Below the pieces are notes generated by a model. The model had not been told where the DNA came from. It did no database searches and saw only the letters and a list, made by a program, of their open reading frames with translations. Shown in pieces: positions 7,029 to 15,207 of a DNA stretch of 64,000 bases. Source of the DNA: Dongia mobilis. GTDB lineage: Bacteria; Pseudomonadota; Alphaproteobacteria; Dongiales; Dongiaceae. Numbering within the stretch: the first letter of the stretch is position 1; every line of letters starts with the position of its first letter. The stretch lies in the NCBI RefSeq assembly GCF_004363235.1, contig NZ_SNYW01000007.1, positions 170,944 to 234,943 of the forward strand, read 5' to 3'. Both the position numbers and the translations under genes were made by a program.

Positions 7029-8177
7029 ATGCGCTATTGCAAGAGCTGCCTCTATCCGGAAACCAAGCCCGATCTTTGGTTCGACGAGCACGGGGTCTGC
7101 AATGCCTGTCTGAATTATGCCTTCCGGGCCGAGGTCGACTGGGACAAGCGCAAGCAGGAATTCCTCGAGGTCGTCAAGAAGTACCGCAGTACCGACGGCA
7201 GCAATTATGACTGCATCGTGCCGGTCTCGGGCGGCAAGGACAGCACCTACCAGCTGCTGCGCCTGCTCGAAGTCGGCATGAACCCGCTCTGCGTCACGGC
7301 AACGACCGACGACCTTTCCGATATCGGCCGGCGCAACATCGAGAATATCAAGAAGCTGGGTGTCGATTACATTGAGGTGACGACCAACCCGGTCGTGCGC
7401 CGGCGCATCAACCGCTTCACGCTGGAGACGGTTGGCGACATCTCCTGGCCGGAACACGTTACCATTTTCACCGTGCCGGTGCGCATTGCCGTGCAGCACA
7501 ACGTTCGCCTGATCGTCTGGGGCGAGAACCCGCAGCATGAATATGGCGGACCGGCGGCGTCGACGCAGAAGAACGTGCTCGACCGGCGCTGGCTCGAGGA
7601 ATTCGGCGGACTGCTCGGCCTGCGCGTCTCCGACCTCGTCGGCCAGATCGGCATCGAACGGCGCGATCTCATCCAGTACACCTATCCTAGCGACGAGGAT
7701 CTGGCGCGGGTTGGTGTCACCGGCATCTTCCTTGGCTACTATTTTCCGTGGGATGGCTATCGCAACGCGCTCTTCGCCCAGGGCTACGGGTTCGAAACCT
7801 TCCCCACCATGGTGGAGGGGGCGCTTGCCAATTACGAGAACCTCGACAACCACCAGATGGGCCTGCACGACTATTTCAAGTTCCTGAAATACGGTTTCGG
7901 TCGCGCCACCGACATCGCCTGCAACCACATCCGTCGCGGTCGCCTCAGCCGTGCCGACGGCCTCGCTTTGGTGCAGCGCCATGACGGCAAGTTCCCCTGG
8001 ACTTATCTCGGCAAGCGGATCGAGGACATCCTGGCGCCGCTCGACATGACGGTCGAGGAATTCGTCGAGATCTGCGATCGCTGGACCAACAAGAAGCTGT
8101 TCAGATGTGACAACCAGGGCAAGCTGCTGAAGGATCGCCACGGCAATCTGCAGAAGATCGACATCGACAACAGTTGA
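7029..8177 (+). CDS. wbuX: N-acetyl sugar amidotransferase (WbuX/WbpG/PseA family)
   Basis: The 382-residue protein has an N-terminal zinc-ribbon-like Cys set (C4, C7, C24, C27), then a PP-loop ATP pyrophosphatase motif VSGGKDST near residue 60. The segment IVWGENPQHEYGG is also typical of this family. These enzymes activate an N-acetyl group of a surface sugar with ATP so that ammonia can convert it to an acetamidino group. The HisH-like and HisF-like proteins encoded immediately downstream are the expected ammonia generator and channel. The gene follows pseB by 10 bases and is probably co-transcribed. Confidence 0.92.
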   Translation: MRYCKSCLYPETKPDLWFDEHGVCNACLNYAFRAEVDWDKRKQEFLEVVKKYRSTDGSNYDCIVPVSGGKDSTYQLLRLLEVGMNPLCVTATTDDLSDIGRRNIENIKKLGVDYIEVTTNPVVRRRINRFTLETVGDISWPEHVTIFTVPVRIAVQHNVRLIVWGENPQHEYGGPAASTQKNVLDRRWLEEFGGLLGLRVSDLVGQIGIERRDLIQYTYPSDEDLARVGVTGIFLGYYFPWDGYRNALFAQGYGFETFPTMVEGALANYENLDNHQMGLHDYFKFLKYGFGRATDIACNHIRRGRLSRADGLALVQRHDGKFPWTYLGKRIEDILAPLDMTVEEFVEICDRWTNKKLFRCDNQGKLLKDRHGNLQKIDIDNS

Positions 8178-8214
8178 ATGATGCGGGGAAGCGCTGGGCC
8201 ATGAGTATCGAACC

Positions 8215-8829
8215 ATGAGCAGCGTTGTCATCGTCAATTCCGGCGTCTGCAATCTCGATTCCATCCGCCGGGCGATGGAGGAACTGGGCGGCAAGCCGGT
8301 GGTAACCGACGACCCGCGCGTCGTGGAGGCCGCTGACCGAATTATCCTGCCGGGGGTGGGCTCGTTTGCGGCAGCGATGCAATCCCTCAATCAGAAGGGC
8401 CTGGCCGCCTGTCTGCGCAACCTCCTGGCCCGGCGGCAATTGCCCTTCCTCGGTATCTGCCTCGGCATGCAACTGATGGCGACGCGCAGCCACGAATTCG
8501 GCTTGACCGACGGGCTTGACCTGGTGCCGGGCGAGATCGTGCCCCTGAAATCTACCCAGGCCGGCGAGCGAATCCCGCATATGGGCTGGAACGAGGCGCA
8601 TCCTCGGGCTGATGCCGCCCTGTGGCGCGACTTGCCTGCGGGCACCGATTTCTACTTCGTGCATTCCTACTGGTACGATTGTGCGCCGGAGCATGTGCTG
8701 GCCACGTGTCCTTCCTATGGTGGCTTCGTCGCCGCCGTGCAGCGGGACCACCTGATGGGGGTGCAGTTCCATCCCGAGAAGAGCCAGAAGGCGGGGTTCC
8801 GCCTGCTGCGCAACTTCCTGGCGCTCTGA
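8215..8829 (+). CDS. wbuY: HisH-like glutamine amidotransferase for sugar amidination (WbuY)
   Basis: This 204-residue class I glutamine amidotransferase has the nucleophile Cys82 in GICLGMQ and the His186/Glu188 pair in FHPEKS, so the glutaminase triad is complete. It resembles the HisH subunit of imidazole glycerol phosphate synthase. Its position between wbuX and a divergent hisF-like gene, with no other his genes nearby, indicates it supplies ammonia to the amidinating enzyme rather than to histidine synthesis. The upstream gap from wbuX is 37 bases. Confidence 0.9.
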   Translation: MSSVVIVNSGVCNLDSIRRAMEELGGKPVVTDDPRVVEAADRIILPGVGSFAAAMQSLNQKGLAACLRNLLARRQLPFLGICLGMQLMATRSHEFGLTDGLDLVPGEIVPLKSTQAGERIPHMGWNEAHPRADAALWRDLPAGTDFYFVHSYWYDCAPEHVLATCPSYGGFVAAVQRDHLMGVQFHPEKSQKAGFRLLRNFLAL

Positions 8830-8845
8830 TGGGGGCGGCGCAGCG

Positions 8846-9607
8846 ATGACCGTCAAGATCCGCGTCATGCCGACCCTGCTCTTCCGCGATGTCGGATTGG
8901 TCAAGGGCGTTGGTTTCGATTCCTGGCGCCGCACCGGCAGTGCCCTGCAGGCGATCAAGGTCTACAACATGCGCGAGGTCGATGAACTGGTCTTCCTCGA
9001 CATCCGCGCCACCCCCGACGGCCGCGCCCCGGATTTTGCGCAGATAGACGAACTGGCCGACGAATGCTTCATGCCGATGACGGTGGGTGGCGGCGTGCGC
9101 ACGCCGGACCATATCGGCGCGTTGCTGGCGGTCGGCGCCGACAAGGTCGCGGTCAATACTGGGGCGCTCGCCAGTCCGGACCTTATTCGCGACGGCGCCA
9201 TTCGCTATGGCTCGCAATGTATCGTGGTTTCCATCGACGTGAAGCGCCACGACGACGGTCGCCTCGAGGTGATGAGCCATTGCGGAAAGCAGCCGACCGG
9301 CCGTGATCCGGTTGCATGGGCGCGCGAGGCGGAAGCGCTGGGGGCGGGCGAAATCCTGCTCACCTCGATCGATCGCGACGGCACATTCGAGGGCTATGAC
9401 GTCGCGCTCACCCGTGCCGTGGTGGATGCGGTGAAGATTCCGGTCATCGCCTCCGGCGGCTGCGGCAATTACCAGCACATGGCGGAGGTTCTCAGGGAGG
9501 GCAAGGCGGATGCCGTGGCGGCCGCCAGCATCTTCCATTTCACCGAGCAGACCCCGCGCGAGGCCAAGCAATTCCTGAAAGACCAGGGCTTCCACGTGCG
9601 GGTGTGA
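8846..9607 (+). CDS. wbuZ: HisF-like acetamidino modification protein (WbuZ/AglZ-HisF2 family)
   Basis: This 253-residue (beta/alpha)8 barrel is clearly related to HisF. It keeps Asp131 (VVSIDVKR, equivalent to Asp130 of the Thermotoga enzyme), the SIDRDGT motif and the lysine in LVKG. The catalytic general acid/base Asp11 of true HisF (in CLDVK) is replaced by Leu12 (PTLLFRD). Loss of that residue argues against imidazole glycerol phosphate synthesis and for a role as ammonia conduit and scaffold beside WbuY and WbuX. The start overlaps no other gene; the gap to wbuY is 16 bases. Confidence 0.9.
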   Translation: MTVKIRVMPTLLFRDVGLVKGVGFDSWRRTGSALQAIKVYNMREVDELVFLDIRATPDGRAPDFAQIDELADECFMPMTVGGGVRTPDHIGALLAVGADKVAVNTGALASPDLIRDGAIRYGSQCIVVSIDVKRHDDGRLEVMSHCGKQPTGRDPVAWAREAEALGAGEILLTSIDRDGTFEGYDVALTRAVVDAVKIPVIASGGCGNYQHMAEVLREGKADAVAAASIFHFTEQTPREAKQFLKDQGFHVRV

Positions 9608-9698
9608 CGCCTCCCGGACGTCAGCCTCGCCGGAACGCCAGCGTCCGGTTAACGGCCGAGCCGCAGGCCGAACCGGGAACCCACGACAGCCCCGCGCC

Positions 9699-10049
9699 TC
9701 AGGGCAGCAGGATGTAGGTTTTCCGCACCGTTTCGTGGATTTCCCAGACGCCCATGGAATTGGCCGGGAAATAGAGCGCGTCGCCGGCGCTGATGTCGAT
9801 CACCTGGCCGTTTTCGGCGTGGAACGTGCAACGACCGGCGACAAAGTGGGCGAATTCGGCATTCTTAATCTGCCGCTGCCACTTTCCCGGGGAACATTCC
9901 CAGATGCCGAAATCCGGCTCCTTCCCCTTCTCGGTGGGCGAGGTGCCGCGCAATTGCGCCACCGGTTCGCCGATCGGCACCGCTACCTTGCCCCAATCCT
10001 CGAGATCGGCGGAGGGAAGGCCGCCGGCATTGACGAGGCGCTTGATCAT
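9699..10049 (-). CDS. Cupin-domain protein (DUF861/EutQ-like)
   Basis: This 116-residue single-domain cupin has the second cupin motif in the ISAGDALYFPANSMGVWEI segment. The Trp-Glu pair after the barrel strands is typical of the DUF861 group, some members of which act in ureidoglycine or ethanolamine metabolism. The usual first-motif His pair is largely replaced (EFAHFVAGRCTFH), so metal binding is uncertain. It is isolated between the wbuZ end and a Sel1-like gene. The specific function is unknown. Confidence 0.75.
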   Translation of the reverse strand: MIKRLVNAGGLPSADLEDWGKVAVPIGEPVAQLRGTSPTEKGKEPDFGIWECSPGKWQRQIKNAEFAHFVAGRCTFHAENGQVIDISAGDALYFPANSMGVWEIHETVRKTYILLP

Positions 10050-10069
10050 GACTTGCTCCTGACTGGTGA

Positions 10070-10630
10070 TTATTGCTGCGGTTCCGGCACCGGCTGGAAG
10101 GCCATGGCTTCGCCGAGGGCCTTGTTCAATTCCGCGGTCGACATCTCGCGCTTCAGCTTGTCGCGCAGCCCCTTCACCACCTCGATCTCGTCGGGCTTGG
10201 TGAGCTTGGTGGCGGCAATGCTGAGCCAGGTAAAGGATCTTGCCCGGTCCTTCGGCACGCTGGCCGCCTGGCTGAAGGCAGGATCCAGCAGGATGGCGGC
10301 ACCCAGCATGGCATCGACATTGCCCTGCCGCGCCGCGCGTTCATACCATTCCAGCGCTTTCATGAAATTGGCCGGAGCGGCATAGCCGTATTGGTAATAC
10401 CCCGCAAGCTTCCATTGCGTCCACGGATCGCCCTTCGGCGCCAGTTCCAGCAGGCGCAGATAGGCGTCGACCTTGCGCCCTTCGAGTTCGAGCCGGTGGA
10501 TTTCCTCGATGTCCTCGGGTGCCGCCCATACCGGCGGCATGGACAGGATCAGGCCGGCCGCGACCAGAAGGGGTATGGCGGCAAGGGTGAGGGCGGCGCG
10601 CGACCGCGCCAGGATACGAGCAAGCGACAT
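10070..10630 (-). CDS. Exported Sel1-like (TPR-type) repeat protein
   Basis: The 186-residue protein begins with a clear signal peptide (basic start, hydrophobic core to about residue 32, likely cleavage after VWA). It then contains Sel1-type repeats around residues 60-120, for example QWKLAGYYQYGYAAPANFMK and EWYERAARQGNVDAM. Sel1 repeats are alpha-solenoid interaction modules, here presumably periplasmic. I chose the ATG at 10630 because the upstream extension would bury the signal peptide. No partner gene is obvious. Confidence 0.78.
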   Translation of the reverse strand: MSLARILARSRAALTLAAIPLLVAAGLILSMPPVWAAPEDIEEIHRLELEGRKVDAYLRLLELAPKGDPWTQWKLAGYYQYGYAAPANFMKALEWYERAARQGNVDAMLGAAILLDPAFSQAASVPKDRARSFTWLSIAATKLTKPDEIEVVKGLRDKLKREMSTAELNKALGEAMAFQPVPEPQQ

Positions 10631-10799
10631 GGCTCGGAGAATTGCCGATTCAGCCCGCGCGCGCAACCCGGCGGGCAGGGAATCCGGCAGCCGCTCAATG
10701 GGCTGCGTGACCGCGATCACAACCGATTGCGCCGGCGAAATACCGGCGGCGCGGCAAGGCGTCGCGGCGGGTGACTCTGATCGTGCTGGCCGGGTCGGC

Positions 10800-11072
10800 T
10801 CAGTTCGCCCGCTTCTGCGAAGTGAACTCGTCCTGCAATACGCTCTTGGCGAGGTCCTGGACGAACTCGGCAGTCGTCTCCGGTCCGTGCTTGGCAACCA
10901 GGGCGAACAGGGCTGCCGCGATCGACATCGTTCCCACCGTGTCGAAGGGAATTCCCTTGCCTACGGCGTCGGCCCAATATTCGTTGAACATCTCGAAGCA
11001 CAGCTTGCGCTGTTCCTCATCGCTCCCGGGGGGGAGCGCCGTTACGTGCTTCTGCACCACAGCGGTCTCCAT
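10800..11072 (-). CDS. Hypothetical small protein
   Basis: The 90-residue acidic protein is predicted to be mostly helical (for example FEMFNEYWADAV and TTAEFVQDLAKSVLQDEF) and has a single Cys near residue 25. I do not recognise a family. Two in-frame ATGs lie 6 bases apart. The second, at 11072, is the better start because AAAGGAG sits 6 bases before it, whereas it directly abuts the first. The gene is monocistronic between two minus-strand genes. Confidence 0.65.
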   Translation of the reverse strand: METAVVQKHVTALPPGSDEEQRKLCFEMFNEYWADAVGKGIPFDTVGTMSIAAALFALVAKHGPETTAEFVQDLAKSVLQDEFTSQKRAN

Positions 11073-11274
11073 AACCATCTCCTTTGAACGGTTGGCCTGC
11101 CCGTACCAGCAAGGCCCGTGCCATTGTGGCCGCCCTACCGGATATTGGGGGCACAGCGGCCTCGTTCGCGAGTCGTAGGGTATGAAAGCCGAATCTTCTC
11201 AAGGAGATGTTAACGCCGTGCCGGAATCGGATTCCGGGCCAGCGCGGCGGATAGGCAGAATTTGCCGAGCCATC

Positions 11275-11700
11275 TCAATTCTCCGCCAGTACCCAGTCCG
11301 GATTCCAGGCCACTTCCCAGAGATGACCGTCGGGATCGGTGAAATGGCCGCCATAGCCGCCCCAGAACCGGTCCCGGGCCGGGTCCGTGATGACGGCGCC
11401 TGCAGCGGCTGCTTCCGCCATTACCTGATCCACCTCGGCGCGGCTCGCGACATTGTGGCCGATGGCAACGGCCCCGGTGACGGAGGCGGTTGCCGCCACC
11501 CGGGCCTCGTGGGCCAGCGAGGCCCGCGGATAAAGGGCCAGGACCAGATGATCGTTGAGGCGAAAAAAAGCGACCGCACCATGTTCGAATGCGCTGCCGA
11601 TGATGCCGTCAGTCGCTAGCCCGAGGCCATCGCGGTAGAAGGCGAGCGCCCGGCCAAGATCGGCAACCGCAAGGGTAAGGACGCTGATTCGCGGCTTCAC
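11275..11700 (-). CDS. VOC-family (glyoxalase/bleomycin-resistance fold) protein
   Basis: The 141-residue protein has the paired beta-alpha-beta-beta-beta pattern of vicinal oxygen chelate proteins: an N-terminal LTLAVADLGRALAFYRDGLG motif and a C-terminal GYGGHFTDPDGHLWEVAWNP motif. The final Glu of LWEV is a usual metal ligand. The start is GTG, and it overlaps the stop of the upstream decarboxylase-like gene by four bases (GTGA), so the two are probably translationally coupled and function in one pathway. The substrate is unknown. Confidence 0.85.
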   Translation of the reverse strand: MKPRISVLTLAVADLGRALAFYRDGLGLATDGIIGSAFEHGAVAFFRLNDHLVLALYPRASLAHEARVAATASVTGAVAIGHNVASRAEVDQVMAEAAAAGAVITDPARDRFWGGYGGHFTDPDGHLWEVAWNPDWVLAEN

Positions 11701-13316
11701 GTCAGGTAATCCGCCTGCTCATGCACCTCGATAAGGGTCGGACCGTCGGCCTTGAAGGCGCGCCGGATCGCATCGGTGAGTTCGGCGAGGCTGCCCGGCT
11801 TTTCGGTGCGGGCGTGGAAGGATTTGGCCAGGGCCTGGAAATCGGGGTTCTTCGGCTTGACGCCCAGTTCCGGAATGTCGCGCTCGTTCATGCCCAGCGC
11901 GATCTGGCCGAAGGCGTCATTGTTCCAGACCAGGATCGGCAAGGCGAGGCCAAGCTCGACCGCCGTTGCCAGGTCCTGCACCGTGAAGAGGAAGCCGCCA
12001 TCGCCGGCGATGGCGATGACCTCGCGCGCGGGACAGGCGAGCTTGGCGCCGATCGCCGCCGGCATGGCATAGCCCAGCGTGCCGAAACCGTTGGGGTGGA
12101 ACCAGCAGCGCGGCCGTTCCAGCGGAAAAGTTACATTGGCAGTATAGGCGATCTGGGTCATGTCGCTGACCACGATCGCATCGGGGGCGAGGCCGGCACG
12201 CACCGCCATCAGTACCTTCACATGCTTCTGCTGCTGCTGATCCAGATCTCCGGCATTCGCCTCGCGCACCGCTTTGGCGCGGGCAAGATCCGGCTGGCGG
12301 CCGGGCTTGATGGCGGCGGTCAGGGCGGCCAGAACGGGCTTTGCATCAGCCAGCAGGCCGATCGTCGGTGGATAGTCGCGGGTGAGCGTATGGGCGTCGA
12401 GGTCGACCCGGATCAGCTTGCCGTTGATCGGCAGGCGCTCGCACCAGGAATCGGTCTCGGCCATCTCGGTGCCGAGGGCGATGACGAGGTCGGCGTCGCC
12501 CAGCACCTTCTGCGTGGGCGACAGGGCCAGCGTGCCGGAAAGGGTCTGCGGATGGCTGTCGGGCAGCACGCCCTTGCCGGCCGTCGTGGTGACACAGAGT
12601 GCCCCCGATTTCTCGACGAAGGCCTTGAGTTCGTCGGCTGCATCCACCGTGCCGCCACCGGCAAGGACGACCGGGAAGCGGGCAGCATCGACCAGTGCTG
12701 CGGCGCGCGCAATATCCTCGGCTCCGGCCACCGGCCTTGCCTTGCGCTCGCGCCGGGCGCCGCTGACCTCTGCCGGTGCAGCCAGCATGTCTAGGGTGAA
12801 TTCCAACACCGCCGGCCGCGGCCGTTGCGTTTCGAACAGGGCAAAGGCATCGGCTATGGCACCGGGCAGTTCTTCTGCCGCGCGCACGGTTCTGGCAAGT
12901 CCGGCGAGCGGTGCGATGGCGGCGCGCTGGTCGCTGATTTCATGAAGCCGCCCACGCCCCTTGCCGAGATCGCCGCTGGCATTGACGCTGGCCAGGACCA
13001 GCATGGGCACGGAATCGGAATAGGCCTGGCCGATCGGCGTCGCCGCGTTCATCAGTCCCGGTCCGGTGATCAGGCAGCATACCCCCGGCCTTCCGCTGGC
13101 CCGCGCATAGCCGTCGGCCATGAAGCCCGCTCCCTGCTCGTGGCGTACGCCTACATGTCGCATGCCAAGCTCGGCAAGGCCGCGATAGAGATCGAGCGTG
13201 TGAACCCCGGGAATGCCGAAGACTGTGTCGACGCCATAGGTCTCCAACAGCGCCACCGCGGCATGGCCGCCGATCTGGTTGCTGGTCTTCGGGTTCCTGG
13301 CTCTCTCGGTGCTCAT
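11697..13316 (-). CDS. ThDP-dependent enzyme, AruI-like (5-guanidino-2-oxopentanoate decarboxylase type)
   Basis: This 539-residue protein has the acetolactate synthase/decarboxylase architecture: an N-terminal PYR domain with the catalytic Glu in VRHEQGAGFMADGYARASG, a middle domain near residues 195-330, and a C-terminal PP domain with the ThDP motif GDGGFLF ending in WNND. The N-terminal GIPGVHTLDLYRGLA segment is typical of AruI-like enzymes, which decarboxylate 2-ketoarginine to 4-guanidinobutanal, as far as I can recall the family. A different 2-oxoacid or a C-C lyase substrate is possible. The ATG at 13316 is chosen over a longer open frame; an inverted repeat lies 32 bases upstream. 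It is coupled to the VOC gene. Confidence 0.8.
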   Translation of the reverse strand: MSTERARNPKTSNQIGGHAAVALLETYGVDTVFGIPGVHTLDLYRGLAELGMRHVGVRHEQGAGFMADGYARASGRPGVCCLITGPGLMNAATPIGQAYSDSVPMLVLASVNASGDLGKGRGRLHEISDQRAAIAPLAGLARTVRAAEELPGAIADAFALFETQRPRPAVLEFTLDMLAAPAEVSGARRERKARPVAGAEDIARAAALVDAARFPVVLAGGGTVDAADELKAFVEKSGALCVTTTAGKGVLPDSHPQTLSGTLALSPTQKVLGDADLVIALGTEMAETDSWCERLPINGKLIRVDLDAHTLTRDYPPTIGLLADAKPVLAALTAAIKPGRQPDLARAKAVREANAGDLDQQQQKHVKVLMAVRAGLAPDAIVVSDMTQIAYTANVTFPLERPRCWFHPNGFGTLGYAMPAAIGAKLACPAREVIAIAGDGGFLFTVQDLATAVELGLALPILVWNNDAFGQIALGMNERDIPELGVKPKNPDFQALAKSFHARTEKPGSLAELTDAIRRAFKADGPTLIEVHEQADYLT

Positions 13317-13347
13317 GACATCCCCTGAAAATGATCGCCTTTCGATG

Positions 13348-13369
13348 TTATTGGACGTTTGTCCAATAA
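13348..13369. promoter_or_regulatory. Palindromic operator-like site upstream of the AruI-like gene
   Basis: TTATTGGAC and GTCCAATAA are perfect 9-bp arms around GTTT. The shape resembles GntR-family or TetR-family operators. It lies in the divergent region between the decarboxylase-like gene and the AEC transporter gene, close to the former's start. No regulator gene is adjacent. Confidence 0.6.
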
Positions 13370-13549
13370 TCCGGAACTTATCCGATTGGAGCGCGGCGCG
13401 GCAATCGCCCAACTCGGCTGATCGGGTCCATATGCGCCATGCGCGGGCGGCCATGCGCCCCTTGCGCTCGGTTTTTCTCGCCCTCTCCTTCACCTTGCAG
13501 GTAAGGAATACGACAACCCGCAACCTGCCGCATCGGAACCTCGGCGTCC

Positions 13550-14431
13550 ATGGACCTTGTCAATCAATTGGCAGCCATCATCCTGCCCGTGCTGGTGGTT
13601 CCGGCGATCGGCTTCTACTGGGCGAGATCCGGCCAGGGTTTCGACAACCGATTCATCACGCAGCTGGTCACCAATATCGGTACGCCGGCGCTGACCGCCG
13701 ATGCGCTGACGCGGATCCACCTGGAAAGCGGCGCACTCATCCAGATGGCAGGGCTGACCGCCTTGTGTTTTCTCGGCTTCGCAGTGCTGGGGGTCGTCGT
13801 ACTCCGCATCATGAAACTACCCAATCACTCCTATTTGCCGGCACTGATGTTTCCCAATACCGGCAATATGGGCCTGCCGCTGGCGCTCTTTGCCTTCGGT
13901 GACGAAGGCCTCGCCTTCGCCGTGGTGTTCTTCGCCATCTCGATCACCAGCCAGTTCACCATCGGCATGTCGCTGGCGGCCGGCAGTTTCAGCCTCCTTC
14001 GTCTGGCGCGCATGCCGATGATCTATGCCATCGCCATCGCCATCTTTTTCCTTGCAAGCGGAATAAAGGTCCCGCCCTATGTCGGCAACACCCTGCAACT
14101 GCTGGGCGGCCTGACCATCCCATTGATGCTGCTGGCTCTCGGCGTATCCCTGGCGCAGCTGCGCGTTACGCGTCTGCCCCGCAACCTGCTGCTGTCATTG
14201 GTCCGGCTGGCAGGCGGTGCGGCCATCGGCTTTCTGGTCGGCTGGTTCTCGGGTGCCTCGGATCTCGCCATCGGCGTGCTGATGATCCAGAGCACCATGC
14301 CGGTCGCCGTCTTCAACTATCTGTTCGCCCAGTACTACAACCGCGAGCCGGCCGATGTCGCCTCGATGGTGGTGATCACCACGGCGCTCTCCTTCGTTAC
14401 GCTGCCGGTGCTGCTTTACCTGGTGCTCTGA
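13550..14431 (+). CDS. AEC-family transporter
   Basis: The 293-residue membrane protein has about nine or ten hydrophobic helices and the repeated Asn/Gly/Pro-rich signatures of the auxin efflux carrier family (FPNTGNMGLPLALFAFGDEG near residue 105, and LMIQSTMPVAVFNYLFAQYY near 245). In bacteria these carriers move organic acids such as malate or malonate. It is divergent from the AruI-like gene and shares its intergenic region, so a shared regulator is possible. The length is normal for the family. Confidence 0.88.
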   Translation: MDLVNQLAAIILPVLVVPAIGFYWARSGQGFDNRFITQLVTNIGTPALTADALTRIHLESGALIQMAGLTALCFLGFAVLGVVVLRIMKLPNHSYLPALMFPNTGNMGLPLALFAFGDEGLAFAVVFFAISITSQFTIGMSLAAGSFSLLRLARMPMIYAIAIAIFFLASGIKVPPYVGNTLQLLGGLTIPLMLLALGVSLAQLRVTRLPRNLLLSLVRLAGGAAIGFLVGWFSGASDLAIGVLMIQSTMPVAVFNYLFAQYYNREPADVASMVVITTALSFVTLPVLLYLVL

Positions 14432-14433
14432 TC

Positions 14434-15060
14434 TCAGGGCTGCAGGGGCACGGCGACGCCGCTGGCATTCTCGCCGATATGGTCGAGCAGGGCCGGCAGC
14501 ATTGCGCGCAGGGCTGCGCTGGGCTCGGTTTCCGCGTCGAGGCGTTCGGCCGAGCCGCGCCAAACGAAGCCGCCGCTCGTCCGGTCATAGATGCTGACGG
14601 CTACGCGAAAGACCCGGTCGCTGCGGTTGACCGGCTGGCGCGGGTTCAGCAGGGTCTGCTGCGCCGTGCTGAACTGCATGCCCTCCGCCACCGCGCTGTT
14701 CGGCCCCGGACCGGTGTTGGCCTGGTCGGTCGAAAGCCGCTCGACCAACTGTGTTGCGACGGTCAGGACCAGATCGCCGTCACTGCCGATCTGATAGCCC
14801 CGTGCAGGAAGGTCCTCATTCACCAGGCGCCAGGCGGCATCGTCCATCTCGCCCTGCGTCTCGGGCTGCGTCACCAGCCGGCTGCCGGGCGGGATGGTGC
14901 CATAGCTGACTGCCTCGATCACGGCCAGGGTGGCTGGGCCGTTCTCCTGGCCGGTATCGGCGGCGGCGTCCGAGCCGTCGATATCCTCCTGCGCCGCGGC
15001 CGGCGCGGTGGCGAGCGCCAGGAAAAGGAGGGCGACAAGGGTTCGGCTGGCAGCTGGCAT
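14434..15060 (-). CDS. Hypothetical exported protein
   Basis: The 208-residue protein has a cleavable signal peptide (LVALLFLALATAPAAAQ) followed by an acidic segment and then a beta-rich domain (residues 50-205) with VFRVAVSIYDRTSGGFVWRG. It may resemble periplasmic lipoprotein-like DUF4136 proteins in its variable-strand C-terminus, but I do not identify a family with confidence. The ATG at 15060 is chosen because it begins the signal peptide. It is convergent with the AEC transporter gene, two bases apart. Confidence 0.7.
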   Translation of the reverse strand: MPAASRTLVALLFLALATAPAAAQEDIDGSDAAADTGQENGPATLAVIEAVSYGTIPPGSRLVTQPETQGEMDDAAWRLVNEDLPARGYQIGSDGDLVLTVATQLVERLSTDQANTGPGPNSAVAEGMQFSTAQQTLLNPRQPVNRSDRVFRVAVSIYDRTSGGFVWRGSAERLDAETEPSAALRAMLPALLDHIGENASGVAVPLQP

Positions 15061-15207
15061 GTGGCGGTCCCGGCTAAGGCGCTGGCAAGTTGACACAACA
15101 GGCGGTGATTGCCTTGGTTGCGTCCCTTCGCCATCATATGGTCATGGATACGATTTTCCCATGCCGGATTGGCATGGCAGTCGACTGGAAAAAGCGGGGA
15201 GGTTGCC

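Noticed and set aside
6831..8390. 519-codon minus-strand open frame opposite pseB-wbuX
   Set aside because: It is a shadow of two clearly coding genes and its composition is not protein-like.
8215..9607. Histidine biosynthesis genes hisH and hisF
   Set aside because: There are no other his genes, the HisF-like protein lacks the catalytic Asp, and the genes follow pseB and wbuX.
11721..12794. Plus-strand open frame opposite the AruI-like gene
   Set aside because: The minus-strand frame has complete ThDP motifs; the plus-strand one shows none.
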